A DNA stretch of 64,000 bases from Strongylocentrotus purpuratus (GCF_000002235.5 NW_022145597.1:25138923-25202922); one strand, 5' to 3'. Shown: positions 1 to 12,405, counted from the first letter of the stretch. Notes: generated by a model not told the origin, from the sequence alone. Made by a program: numbers and translations.

Positions 1-1644
1 ATTTAAAATGCTCTAAATCATCCCAAATTTTTTTTCCATACGTTTCAGGCCATATGGAGCATTTTTAAAAAAATCACGCTCACGCGCATGCGCGCGCGTT
101 TTTTGCGCGTTCTAGCATTTTGCAACATAGAATCGCCGAATTTTTTCTATCATCATATTTGGCACATTTTTCCAAGCATTTTGATAACTTGTTCATCTTT
201 TAATAACGCAATGAGCGTCCGTCAAAGTTGACAGCACGCGCAGATCTGCGTTATCTTTATCCACAATACATGGGCAAAAACATGCCTATACAAAATTCAT
301 TGTAACTCTTCAGAACAGATAGGAACTCCCAATATTTGTTCATATGTGGATAGACTATGAAATGGAGATATGATGTCATGTCTCATTTAACCCTCAATTA
401 ACTCATGATGTCATCATAATGGCCTCCAAACTCAAAATTTCAATTTGCATATTATGACGTCAGCATATTTTTGGAAAATTGATTGTATCTCTGTAAATAT
501 TGATTGATTTTCTTTCAAATTTTGAAATGTTTTAGCTGAGACAATTTTCTACAAATGTAGTGTTCATTTTGACAAAGGCATCATGGCGTATTTTTGCGAT
601 TAAAGGAGGCATGTCAATTTTTCACATTTTGCGTGTATTGTCTATGGGACATGACTATTTCTCAAAACTGGATTCTACATTTCCGTCCTTCGCGAGCAAT
701 ACCTCCGTTGTTTTAGCTTTGTTTTTGTTGAGCTTTGGATATGTTGTAGCTGAGACAATAAGCTATCTCCAGTGTGCACCTTTTTTCGATCATATGCCGG
801 GATCATGCTCATATCTCACTTGCAAAGTAGGACTTCAGAATTCCTTTTCCCGTTTACGTGTAATCGCTATAGGAGATGTTTTGGTATATCAGTAACGCAC
901 TTGACTTCCAATCTCGAGATCCCTGGTTCGAGTCCGGGTGTCTCCAACAATTTTTTTCTTCACTTTTTTTTCCTTTTGACCTTCACTGTACCATCTCCTT
1001 TGATTATTAAAACACGTAGAATCGCAAATAATGTCACAAACAACCCTTTTTACTTTATTATTACCCTATTTTCACTTAATCCATTACTTTTTGCGTGTAA
1101 TCTCTATGGGAGATGACTTTTTCTCAAATCTGGAGTCTACATTCCTGTCTTTTGCGAGCAATATCGTCGTTATTTCTGCTTGGATTTTGTTGACTTTTGA
1201 GTAAGTTGTAGCTGAGACTATATGCTATCTAAATCAACCCTCATTTTTTTCAATAAGATGTCATGATCGCGCTCATGATCATGATCATTATCATCATGAT
1301 CATCATTATCATAATGATGATAATCATTTATCAATTACATTTTCATTTCTTTGAATAAGATAAAATCGTCAAAAGGTGTTCTTCATGATGTAAATTAGAG
1401 TCAAATGTGTAACTGGTTACTGCACAGGGTCAAAGGTCATATATTGTTTCAATCTATCTTCCCTAGATCCATGATGATCAAGGAGACACAATTTAATCTT
1501 GACATATGAATAGATCATAATGGGAGAAGCATATAAATGGGAGAAGCATTTTACAAAATAATATATCGTGTAATGCATTATTCGTTATGTAAACCATTAT
1601 CATACGTATCACCTAATTCGTCTAAGTGACGAATTAAAGTCTAG
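1..1644 (+). mobile_element. Helitron-like rolling-circle element, unit A (5' end off window)
   Basis: First of three near-identical units in head-to-tail array. The right end has the Helitron 3' signature: a hairpin with 8-bp arms AATTCGTC/GACGAATT and a 5-nt loop (1615-1635), then 5 nt, then CTAG (1641-1644) followed by T. No transposase (Rep/helicase) coding is visible, so it is non-autonomous. It carries GC-alternating runs (about 67-105), a tRNA-like unit, an ATGATC-type microsatellite (about 1258-1325) and an internal direct repeat (about 635-775 and 1093-1230). A central microsatellite, 3' hairpin and CTAG end also fit the Helentron/HINE subgroup. The hairpin is closer to CTAG than the usual 10-12 nt. 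Confidence 0.7.
872..946 (+). other. tRNA-like pol III unit inside Helitron unit A
   Basis: A 75-nt stretch can fold with a 7-bp acceptor stem (GGAGATG with TGTCTCC, including G-T pairs), a T arm CCTGG-TTCGAGT-CCGGG and a clear B box GGTTCGAGTCC. The A box TTGGTATATCAGT is close to consensus but two nt late. The anticodon stem is poor; the loop could present TCC (Gly) or CCA (Trp). More likely a tRNA-derived promoter or tRNA pseudogene than a working tRNA. Confidence 0.5.
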
Positions 1645-3620
1645 TTATTTATTATTATTCTTCCTCGAATTTGTTCGCAGGATATCTCAAGACTGAATAA
1701 AGCCATTATCATGAAACTTGCCATGATGATAGATCTTAGTCTAACTTAGAACTGCGTGACTTTTTAGAGAGTCAAAATTATCGTGACGTCATCCAGGCGC
1801 CATTTTGTGAAAATCAACTAATGATCATATCTTCATAACGGAAAAGTATTTCTCATTCATAATTATCACGATTAAGATAAATGTCCGTCCGGTCAAGTTG
1901 AGGTCAATAAAAGTGCGCAAATGCGCGCGTGCGCGTTCGTCGGCGCGTTTACGCGCGCGCAAAAATTTAAAATGCTCCAAATCATCCCAAATTTTTTTTG
2001 CATACGTTTCAGGCCATATGGAGCATTTGATAAAAAAATTACGCACACGCGCATTCGCGCGCGTTTTCGCGCGTACTGGCATTTTGCAACATAGAATCGC
2101 CGATTTTGTTCTGTCATCATATTCGGTACATTTTTCCAAGCATTTTGATAATTTGTTCACCTTTTATTAACGCAATGAGCGTCCGTCAAAGTTGACAGCA
2201 CGCGCGGATTTGCGTTATCTTTATCCACAATACATGGGCAAAAACATGCCTATATAAAATTCATTGTAACTCTTTAGAATAGATAGAAACTTCTAATATT
2301 TTTTCATATTTGGATAGATTATGAGTCGGAGATATGATTTCATGTCTCATTTTATCCTCAATTAACTCATGACGTCATCATAATGGCCTCCAAACTCAAA
2401 ATTTCAATTTGCATATTATGACGTCAGCATATTTTTGGAAAATTGATTGTATCTCTGTAAATATGGATCAATTTTCTTTTTAATTTTAATATGTTCTAGC
2501 TGAGAAAATTTTCTACAAATGTAGTTTTCACAATTGTTATTTTTGACAAAAGTATCATGGTGTATTTTTGCGATTAAAGGAGGCATGTCAATTTTTCGCA
2601 TTTTGCGTGTATTCTCTGAGGGACATGACTTTTTCTCAAAACTGGATTCTACACTCCTGTCTTTCGCGAGCAAAATCTCCGTTGTTTTAGCTTTGTTTTC
2701 GCTGAGCTTTGGATATGTTTTAGCTGAGACAATGAGCTATCAAAAGTGTGCCTTTTATTTTTCGATTAGATGCCGGGATCATGCTCATATTTCACTTGCA
2801 AAGTAGGATTTCTGAATTCCATTTCCCGTTTACGTGTAATCGCTATGGGAGATGTTTTGGTATATCGGTAACGCACTTGACTTCCAACCTCGAGATCCCT
2901 GGTTCGAGTCCGGGTGTCTCCAACACTTTTTTTTCTTCACTTTTTTTTCCTTTTGACCTTCACTGTACCATCTCCTTTGATTATTTAAACACGTAGATTC
3001 GCAAATAATGTCATAAATAACCCTTTTTACTTTATTATTACCCTATTTTCACTTAATCCATTACTTTTTGCGTGTAATCCCTATTGGAGATGACTTTTTC
3101 TAAAATCTGGAGTCTACATTCCTGTCTTTTGCGAGCAATATCGCCGTTATTTCGGCTTGGATTTTGTTGATTTTTGAGTATGTTGTAGCTGAGACTATAT
3201 GCTATCTAAATCAACCCTCATTTTTTCAATAAGATGTCATGATCGCGCTCATGATCATAATCATGATCATCACGATCATCATTATCATAATGATGCTAAT
3301 CATTTATCAATTACATTTTCATTTCTTTGAATAAGATAAAATCGTCAAAAGGTGTTCTTCATGATGTAAATTAGAGTCAAATGTGTAACTTGTTACTGCA
3401 CAGGGTCAAAGGTCATATATTGTTTCAATCTATCTTCCCTAGATCCATGATGATCAAGGAGACACAATTTAATCTTGACATATGAATAGATCATAATGGG
3501 AGAAGCATATGAATGGGAGAAGCATTTTACAAAATAATATATCGTGTAATGCATTATTCGTTATGTAAACCATTATCATACGTATCACCTAATTCGTCTA
3601 AGTGACGAATTAAAGTCTAG
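1645..3620 (+). mobile_element. Helitron-like element, full unit B (1976 bp)
   Basis: Complete unit between two CTAG ends (1641-1644 and 3617-3620); the period is exactly 1976 bp. The 5' part begins with an ATT-rich run and then CTTCCTCGAATTTGTTCGC, shared with the other units; no clean A|TC 5' terminus is seen, so the true 5' edge is uncertain by about 15 nt. It contains a CG/CA alternating tract (about 1915-1965) able to adopt Z-DNA, the tRNA-like unit and the microsatellite. Short open frames inside it are not conserved genes. Confidence 0.75.
2848..2922 (+). other. tRNA-like pol III unit inside Helitron unit B
   Basis: Same 75-nt tRNA-like fold as in unit A: acceptor arms GGAGATG and TGTCTCC, B box GGTTCGAGTCC, discriminator A. 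It differs from unit A in the D loop and in the anticodon arm. Confidence 0.5.
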
Positions 3621-5596
3621 TTTATTTATTATTATTCTTCCTCGAATTTGTTCGCAGGATATCTCAAGACTGAATAAAGCCATTATCATGAAACTTGCCA
3701 TGATGATAGATCTTAGTCTAACTTAGAACTGCGTGACTTTTCAAAGACTCAAAATTATCGTGACGTCATCCAGGCGCCATTTTGTGAAAATAAACTTATG
3801 ATCATATCTTCATAACGGAAAGGAATTTTTCATTCATATTTATCAGGAAGAAGATCAATATCCATCCGGTCAATTTCAGATCAATAAACGTGCGCAAATG
3901 CGCGCGTGCGCGTTCGTACGCGCGTTTACGCGCGCGAAAAAAATAAAAATGCTCCAAATCATCCCAAATTTTTTTTGCATACGTTTCAGGCCATATGGAG
4001 CATTTGACAAAAAATCACGCTCACGCGCATGCGCGCGCGTTTTTTGCGCGTACTAGCATTTTGCAACATAGAATCGCCGAATGTTCTCTATCATCATATT
4101 TGGTACATCTTTCCAAGCATTTTGATAACTTGTTCACCTTTTAATAACGCAATGAGCGTCCGTCAAAGTTGACAGCGCGCGCGGACCTGCGTTATCTTTA
4201 TCCACAATACATGAGCAAAAACATGTCTATACAAAATTCTTTGTAACTCTTCAGAATAGATAGAAACTCCCAATATTTTTTCATATTTAGATAGGTTATA
4301 AGTTGGAGATATGATTTCATGTCTCATTTGACCCTCAATTAACTCATAACGTCATCATAATGGCCTCCAAACTCAAAATTTCAATTTGCATATTATGACG
4401 TCAGCATAATTTTGGAAAATTGATTGTATCTCTGTAAATATTGATTGATTTTCTTTTAAATTTTGATATGTTCTACCTGAGACAATTTTCTACAAATAAA
4501 TAATCCACAATTTTCCATTTTGACAAAGGCATCATGGCGTATTTTTGCAATTAAAGAAGGCATGTCAATTTTTCACATTTTACGTGTATTCTCTATGGGA
4601 CATGACTTTTTCTCAAAACTGGATTCTACACTCCTGTCTTTCGCGAGCAAAATCTCTGTTGTTTAAGCTTCGTTTTCGCTGAACTTCGGATATGTTGTAG
4701 CTGAGACAATGAGCTATCACAAGTGCGCCCTTTATATTTCGATTAGATGCCGGGATCATGCTTATATTTCACTTGCAAAGTAGGATTTCAGAATTCCATT
4801 TCCCGTTTACGTGTAATCGCTATGGGAAATGTTTTGGTATATCGGTAACGCACTTGACTTCCAATCTCGAGATCCCTGGTTCGAGTCCGGGTGTCTCCAA
4901 CAATTTTTTTCTTCACTTTTTTTTCCTTTTGACCTTCACTGTACCATCTCCTTTGATTATTAAAACACGTAGAATCGCAAATAATGTCACAAACAACCCT
5001 TTTTACTTTATTATTACCCTATTTTCACTTAATCCATTACTTTTTGCGTGTAATCTCTATGGGAGATGACTTTTTCTCAAATCTGGAGTCTACATTCCTG
5101 TCTTTTGCGAGCAATATCGCCGTTATTTCTGCTTGGATTTTGTTGACTTTTGAGTAAGTTGTAGCTGAGACTATATGCTATCTAAATCAACCCTCATTTT
5201 TTCAATAAGATTTTATGATCGCGCTCATGATCATGATCATTATCATCATGATCATCATTATCATAATGATGATAATCATTTATCAATTACATTTTCATTT
5301 CTTTGAATAAGATAAAATCGTCAAAAGGTGTTCTTCATGATGTAAATTAGAGTCAAATGTGTAACTGGTTACTGCACAGGGTCAAAGGTCATATATTGTT
5401 TCAATCTATCTTCCCTAGATCCATGATGATCAAGGAGACACAATTTAATCTTGACATATGAATAGATCATAATGGGAGAAGCATATAAATGGGAGAAGCA
5501 TTTTACAAAATAATATATCGTGTAATGCATTATTCGTTATGTAAACCATTATCATACGTATCACCTAATTCGTCTAAGTGACGAATTAAAGTCTAG
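3621..5596 (+). mobile_element. Helitron-like element, full unit C (1976 bp)
   Basis: Third unit, again 1976 bp from CTAG to CTAG (5593-5596). Point differences from units A and B are scattered along it, so the array is not an assembly stutter of one read. After CTAG the sequence leaves the array for about 30 nt before a diverged unit starts. Confidence 0.75.
4825..4899 (+). other. tRNA-like pol III unit inside Helitron unit C
   Basis: Same unit as in A and B, but the 5' acceptor strand reads GGAAATG, which weakens one pair with TGTCTCC. The B box is intact. Decay of the acceptor stem with retention of the B box suggests no selection for a mature tRNA. Confidence 0.45.
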
Positions 5597-5625
5597 TATT
5601 TATTTTGTGTCTGTATAGAAGAAAT

Positions 5626-6480
5626 TATTATTATTCTTCTTCGAATTTGTTCGCAAGATATCTCAAGAATGGCTGAAGCAATTCTCATGAAACTTTTCCT
5701 GAAGATAGATCATAGTCCAACTTAGAACTGCGTGACTTTTCAGTGACGCCAAGGCATCGTGACGTCATCATGACGTCATTATGTAAAACATCATTAATGG
5801 TCGTAGCTCAGCCATGCAATATCGATTTCAATTCAAATTTGGTATCAATCATGCTCAGGTCATGGGTCAGACATTTAGCCCACGTAAATGAGCCTGCCCC
5901 TTCTAACGTGCGCGTACACGTGCGTCAAAAATAAATTAGAAAACAAAATGCCAAAAACTCCAAACAAAGTGATTTTGCATACGTTTCAGACAATTTTAAG
6001 CTTTTCAAAAATTTCCGCGCGTGCAGGTCGGCGGTCGCGTATTTGCGTTTGTAACGCACGCGGATCGAATGTTTTCCCTTTTTTGCTCGTTTTGGATTAA
6101 CGATACTTTTATCAACAATCCCTGTAAATTTCAGTCATTTTTCACTCAAATTGATGTAATATGCGCGCGTCAAAGATAACAACATTCCAAAAATAAAACA
6201 AAACATGCCTATGTTTAATGGGCCATAACTTCTTTAAATGATCGGATACCCCAGTTGTTTTATTATATGTGGATAGAGAATGAGTTTTTTTGCTGTTTGG
6301 CTTCAAAAGGGTCCCAATTGGCCAACAATGATGGGGTTCAAATTTTCGGACCCCTCTTTCATTTTTTTGGGGGGTCCATATTGGGCGCCGAAATGGCATA
6401 TTTAACGCGCAATAGGGAAATTTGGTGTCTTCAGGAAAATTTATGATAGCTTGGACCCCAATGAATACCAAAATGCAAAA
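5626..6480 (+). mobile_element. Diverged 5' part of a related Helitron-like element (unit D)
   Basis: Starts with the same ATTATTATTCTTC-TCGAATTTGTTCGCA block as units B and C and follows the same order: the GTGACGTCATC block, an ACGTGCGCG-rich tract, TTTGCATACGTTTCAG, and AAACATGCCTATG. Identity is much lower than among A-C, with small indels. It carries no tRNA-like unit and fades out near 6480. It may be an older relative or a different subfamily with a shared 5' region. Confidence 0.5.
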
Positions 6481-8313
6481 AAAAAAAAATCAACTTTGGC
6501 TTTGGGAGCTGTTTCAGTGACATACCGTACCACACTATATGCCCTCCTTGTCTCACTGTGCAGACACTGTTACGCACATCAACTGGCAAGGATTTGTGTC
6601 TGCAAGCTATCAGGACATGTGCTTATCATATTTGTGGACTTTGCCCATATTTTCACAAAGAAGGCCTATGCCGAATACGGGTGGGTGTTATTTCCTGTTA
6701 TTTTGAACTCTTATGATCTTTCTTTCCTCATCCGGAAGCAGAGGCCACCTCAGATGGACTTGTAATCAACAGAGTCTATACAAGTACTAGAGAGCTATTG
6801 CAAATGTATACATTATATGTGTTATATAGGCGCCGGAAGTGGGGGGGGGGGCAAAACGCATTTTTGCCCTCCCCCCCCCCCCAAAAAAAAAAAAAAAAAA
6901 AAAAATCAGTAAAGGAGTAAACATGGTTTTTATTTTTAACCCAAAAGAACACAACAATAAAAAAAACCTGAATTAAATCACATATACAATCACACTCAAA
7001 CAAAAGCAATACAAAAATAGGGAGAGTATGAGAAAATGACACAGTGAGTGTCAAATTTGAAAGAACATACAATTTAAATGACAAAGTCATTTTTGGTTAT
7101 CAAAATCGGTTCAGAAACGACTAAAATATCCTTAAATATAGCGATTTGTAATATTTGTGTACCACCAAAAATATTCGATAATTTGAAAAACCCGTTAAAA
7201 AAACGAAACAGCGCCTTTTACGTTGTATTTCAGCCAATGCCAATTAAAAAATAATGAATTAATTAACGGTCACTGTATTTCTTTGAAAGTGGAGCTGAAT
7301 TTGAACGATTGGCTAAATTTTACACATTTGGGGTCTAAAATTACCTTCATAGCAATTTTAGGTCCCAAAAGGGCACTAGAAATGTCATAGATAAGAATAA
7401 GAGCAATAAGCATGCACTTTAAAGCCATTTGCGGTCTGAAAACAGAATTCAACTATCCCTTTAAACATGAAAACTGATATATTACTGAGTTTTAAAAGTT
7501 CAGACACTGGGAGAATTTTCAATTTAAAAAAAAGGTGGAAGACTGGGACTACGAAGTTACTCTTTTTTTATCAGTCGTATTGCACGTTTTTGTAAAATAT
7601 ATAGTTTATCAATATAGATTGGTGGGTATAAAACATCTGAGTTTGGATAAAACACCTATACTTCTTGAAAGCTTAGAACATATGTTAGCGATGTGATACT
7701 TCTTTTTGTCTAATCGGATATTATTATATTTAATTTCAATCGATTTCAATTGATTTCGAAATCAACGACAATGCATTTTCAACCGGATATCGTTTATCTT
7801 TATTCGAATCTCTCCCAAATTCTAATATGTAGTAGCTGAGTTTCTGATCTAAGTTCCAAATACAACTTATTTTCTTTCTTGATGACGGGATTATGAAGGA
7901 ATTTTAGTCAAACACAATGGGTCAAAATCAAACTTCCCTTTCATCCCTTCTTTTTTTACCATCCTGGCCTCGATGATTGCTAAGCTCCTTTCCCTTCCGA
8001 ATACTATCTTCAGCTATCTACAGTTCCATGCTTTACTTGAAGAAAAAAAAAATCAATACTCCCTGCCTCTCATCCTTTCCCTTTCCTATATTATTACCTG
8101 TTAATTCAACTCTGGTCTAATCCACATACTTATACAGTGACAGTATATATCCATTCGATATTTAAAGATTTTATTATCAAGCAACTTGCGAATCTCACGT
8201 CGACAACTAAAAATGATCGCTAATGTATTCCCACATTTATTTTGACTTTTCATTTACGACGGGAAATCGTGACGTCAAACACTATTTACTTTTTAGTATT
8301 CAGGCATGTGCTC
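6481..8313. other. No gene seen; low-complexity tract at 6840-6905
   Basis: Contains a G run, a C run and a long A run at 6840-6905. An open frame at 6451-6765 has no motif I recognise. The rest is AT-rich with short repeats and no credible splice-flanked exon. Confidence 0.5.
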
Positions 8314-8617
8314 TTATTTATCAATTACATTTTCATTTCTTCGAATAAGATAAAACTGTCGAAATGCGTTCTTCATGATGTAAATTAGAGTCAAAGGTGT
8401 AACTGGTTACTGCACAGGGTCAATTGTCATATATCGTCACAATCTATCTTCCCTAGATCCATGATGATCATGGAGACACAATTCAATCTTGACATGTGGA
8501 TAGATCATAATGGGAGAATCATTTTATAAAATAATATATCGTGCAATGCATTATTCGTTATGTAAACCATTATCATACGTATCACCTAATTCGTCTAAGT
8601 GACGAATTAAAGTCTAG
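8314..8617 (+). mobile_element. Orphan 3' end of the Helitron-like family
   Basis: About 300 bp matching the last part of units A-C at lower identity, ending in the same hairpin (8588-8608) and CTAG (8614-8617), followed by TT. The tRNA-like and microsatellite parts are absent. It could be the 3' end of unit D, with 6481-8313 as its interior, or a separate solo end. Confidence 0.6.
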
Positions 8618-8989
8618 TTTATACTTCAATTCAGAAGCCACTTCAGGAAAACAATCATGAATTTCATATTTTGTTGGATCAATCTATTTTGCTCTGTAGG
8701 GGTTCAACATATACACTAAAGTCACGCAATGTGCATATATATTGATTATATTCATTTTTTACCACTCCAAACATTTTGAATATACACCTACGTTTGCCAG
8801 GTACCATGGGTATAGCGCCAAATCCCTTTTTAATTTCTTGATATTTGCAATAGGAAAACCATCGATAAATGTCTTCAAACAGGAAAAAAGACGTAAATTC
8901 CCCTTATTCATTCATGGTAAAGGCTCATTTGGGCAACGCTTTCTGTTTGTTCTTCTTTGGACATTTATTAACTTTAAAATTAGTTTTTT

Positions 8990-9780
8990 TTTCTTCACCT
9001 GTACACATTTTTCACATTTCTCCACATACAGATATAACATTATGTTATTTATTCAATAAAATTACAAATAACGTTATTATCATCTAGTTTCATCGTCTTT
9101 CATGTTCAAATTTTTAAATTCATTATCAATGAAACAAATTTTGTCATACAATATTTTCATCTGTAGACTAAATTTTGTACAATCCATGGTAATGTGATGT
9201 TCGTTTCAAATTTCCGAACTTCATAATCATTGCAGGTACGTAAATATGTTGGTAGTTTATTCGGGCGTCTACGCCTTCCAATTTCAATTAAATTAAATGA
9301 TAATCATATATTTCTCGAAGTTTATTTTCTGTTTCCTCTCCGTCTGTCTTATCGTTATCTAAAATATTTTCGAATTCTAGACATTCATTATTTCCATCAA
9401 CATAAAAATTACTTTTCTTTAATAAATTGTGAAAATTACTGAGCCAACATGTAGTAGATTTCGCTATTGTGTTGAAAAGGAGAATTACTTCTCTCTTAAT
9501 TATTTACCCCTAAGATATATCTTATCCATTGCACTTTCTATAACATTACTAACAATATTGTGAAACTTCCCTTTTCAATCTTTACCAAGTTCTCAAGATT
9601 CACTACAAGATCACCCCATACTTCCGAACCATATAAAAGGACAGGTTTAACAAGATAATTAAAAAAAAAGTTTTCTTAATATTCAAGAGATGCTCCCTAA
9701 ATGACTTAAATGATCGAAAAATAAGCTATTTAGATTTTTCAGCCAGAGGTATCAATGTATTGCCTGCTTTATATTTTCAA
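8990..9780 (-). pseudogene. LINE fragment, post-RT and C-terminal part (CR1-like, clade uncertain)
   Basis: Read on the minus strand, 9540-9740 gives a decayed post-RT block with KPVLLYGSEVWGDLV, a hallmark of several non-LTR retrotransposon clades (LYGSEVWG). 8990-9460 is the downstream C-terminal region; a second copy of this block lies at 44020-44350. Frames are broken by several stops and shifts. The RT part of the same element is probably at 11640-12405, split off by inserted sequence. The clade (CR1/L2/I-like) cannot be fixed without an alignment. Confidence 0.6.
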
Positions 9781-9929
9781 TTTCCTCACCATTTATGTTA
9801 AAGGTATGTTGTTTCAACAACTTTCCATTCTTATTACTGTAAGGCCCTGGAAAATAGGCCTCTCTCAAAATTTTGTGTACATATATCTTTTTATTCTTGT
9901 CATATATTTTACACACCAGTATCTTAAAA

Positions 9930-11640
9930 AGTTTACACATTCTTCAGTGCTTGCTGCAAAGATGCAGAAACCCAACCCCTGTTTCCAAGAAGTGGTGACT
10001 CATATTGTGCCCTCTCCCTAAAACGAAACCAAATCGAAGGCGTTGGTCATGTCAGTGGTTTCTGCCTGATAGCATCAGTTCTATACCTGATGCTTCACAG
10101 GAAACACTTATTCTGACCAGCCACTTCATTTCTTTTCAGATAAGAAAATACAACTTTTAATCTCTTTCAATTCTGTCTGTTTAAGTTAATTATAATTGTT
10201 CGATTCATATATTACATTGTTGTGCTGCAACTCGTGTTTAATGAGTGAATGTTATTAGTGATATTAGAACCAATTAAGTGTATTTTATTAAACCAGACTG
10301 ATCATGAGAGATGCAGGCATAACATATGTATTTAAGTGGCAGGTAGCTATTGTATGGTGTTAGTTATGTTTATGAAGCATTTAGATTATATAATGGTCGT
10401 ATTATTATGCAGTAGAAGTAGTAAATCATTCTATATTCATACTAAGTCAGGTTAAACCAACTAGTGTGAACACACCTCATAATGTGTGTATGCTTAATGT
10501 GAGATGTATGGTGACGGGTTCATACCCCACTATACAAGAGAAGTAGTAAAGTTAATCCTGATACCAATTCAATAGACTGTGCATTGGGAGAAGTTTCTCT
10601 GGTCTTTATCAGAGATAACTGTGACATGCTATGACTAAGGGCTTGTGGTCAGCAGTAGTCCACCAACTGGACAAATGAGGGAATATCGTAGAAAAGAAAG
10701 AATTTGGGTTCATAGTTCAAGATTCAGGTCTTTGATAAATGAGTTGTTATGCATTCGTAGTTTCTCTCTCTCTCTCTTTCTCTCATGTCTCTCTCTTTTA
10801 CTCCCTCTCATTTCTGGTTTCTCTCTTTAACTGTTAATATCATATTTGAAGATTGAGTGTGATTTTATTAGAATATATTCCTTGTATCTTTTAATTTACT
10901 TTGTCCCTGCATATAGAGAAGAGTTTTGCTAGAATTGAGAAAGTAATTGTGTGTTATTTTAGAAAAGGATTTTAGGGTTACTGCGACTATAGACAGGTCG
11001 GGATATTGTAGAAAGTTGGGTTATTGTGTAAAAAGACACAACAACTTTTAACTAGTTCACCTTGGTCTATAATTACAGTTAGCCGTGTTCAGATTAGAAG
11101 ATAAGCAGTCAGATGCCTATGCCAATGTTGTTTATGAATTTAGAGTTAGCTGTGTTCATATTCATATTTAATCCGTATTACTTGTATTTAGTTTCATTAG
11201 TGGAATATGTTATTCCATGTTTATTGTTTATGTTATTAAAGAGTTCTATACCTGATGCTTCACAGGAAACACTTATTCTGACCAGCCTCTTCATTTCTTT
11301 TCAGAATTTATATTATTACCCCGGCCCGGGTAACATTACAAATCAATATTTTGTCGGATTTCCGATTAATTTGTCTCACCCGATTTTTTTCCCGATAATA
11401 TTCTGCAGAATGTCATAATCAAATTCGCCTTTGTCATGAATGTGAGAAGGAAAAAAAACTCAAAACAAATTTCCGCAAAAAAAATCATCAGATTGCTTGA
11501 ATAGTCATTCTCGGTCGTAACAAACCTTTTCAGTTGTAATCTAAATATGTTTGCTTTCACGATTTAACATGCTCATTCATTTATTGTTAAAGGTGAATTC
11601 CTTCCATTCCGTTCTTATTACAAATCAATTGTTTTCATAA
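9930..11640. repeat. Sequence inserted in the LINE, with a 64-bp direct repeat
   Basis: The stretch separates the RT part of the LINE from its C-terminal part. It holds a 64-bp direct repeat (10077-10140 and 11242-11305, one mismatch seen) starting AGTTCTATACCTGATGCTTC, with about 1.1 kb between the copies. There is a CT-rich run (about 10760-10825) and a short SINE-like scrap after 11305 (ATTACCCCGGCCCGGGTAA). No gene was recognised. Confidence 0.4.
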
Positions 11641-12405
11641 TATTTACTTCGAGTTACCTTTTCATACAGTAATTCCGCAAAAAAGTCTGCATTCTGTTTT
11701 TAGTTTTGGATATTAATACAATATCATCCGCGTACATCAAACAGTTCACTATATGTCCCGTTTTATTATACTTGATCAGTACTAGTTGTTCCTAATTCCT
11801 GGGGCAAATCATGAAGGTAAATATCAAATATGGGGGGCTAGTTGTACAACGCTGTTTCACTCCACAACTATATTGAAAGCATCGGGTAATTTCTTCGTTT
11901 AGTTAGTTACAAAAAACTTGCTTTCTCATACATTGTAGTGGTACCATCATTTCCTCCAATACTATACATGACTTTCTCAACAATTTATAAAAAAATCTTT
12001 TTCGCCAGACATTATCAAAGGCCTTGCGTGAATATACAAAACACAAATAAACATTAATTTTCTGACTAACGTCCCTAGCTGTCACATATCAATCAATAAT
12101 TGTTTTCATTGTAAATATATGATACGAGGTTCTTTTGTTTTTCCTGAAGCCTGTTTGGTCTTCGACATACAGTTTATTTCTACTAAATATGTAACCAGAC
12201 GTCTGTTCAAACTATTACTAAAAAGTTTGCCAACAGAGCACGAGAGGGAGATGCCCTATATTAAGAGGGATAGGGTTTAAAAAGTGAATTAAACAATGGA
12301 ATAACATAGCTTTTTGACCATTTACTAGGAAATCTTCCGCTAATTATTATCATGTTAAACATTCTTGTTAGTATATGTTAGTAGGAGGTTTTGGCATCCT
12401 ATAGA
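11640..12405 (-). pseudogene. LINE reverse transcriptase fragment
   Basis: Minus strand, in order of translation: a QTGFRKNKRTS block (about 12150), a KAFDNVWRKRFFYKLL block (about 11970-12060) with the first catalytic Asp, a GVKQRCTTSP-like block (about 11830), and YADDIVLISKTKNRM with the YADD catalytic pair at 11723-11734. Typical LINE RT motif order. Frames are interrupted between these blocks, so it is dead. 44590-44830 carries a sister fragment. Confidence 0.75.

Noticed and set aside
872-946. Functional tRNA gene
   Set aside because: Poor anticodon stem, two-nt shift of the A box and a damaged acceptor in unit C; kept only as tRNA-like.
772-1116. Repeated open frames in the Helitron units (also 2748-2996, 4758-5069)
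   Set aside because: They run through the tRNA-like unit and T-rich sequence, vary in length between units, and show no protein motif.
1-5596. CRISPR-like or satellite array
   Set aside because: Unit length of 1976 bp, Helitron-type end and eukaryotic context; not spacer-repeat in form.
6451-6765. Possible captured gene fragment beside unit D
   Set aside because: No motif, no splice sites, and no second copy in the window to test.
10077-11305. LTR-like element from direct repeats
   Set aside because: Repeats are only 64 bp, with no gag/pol-like coding, primer site or TG/CA ends.
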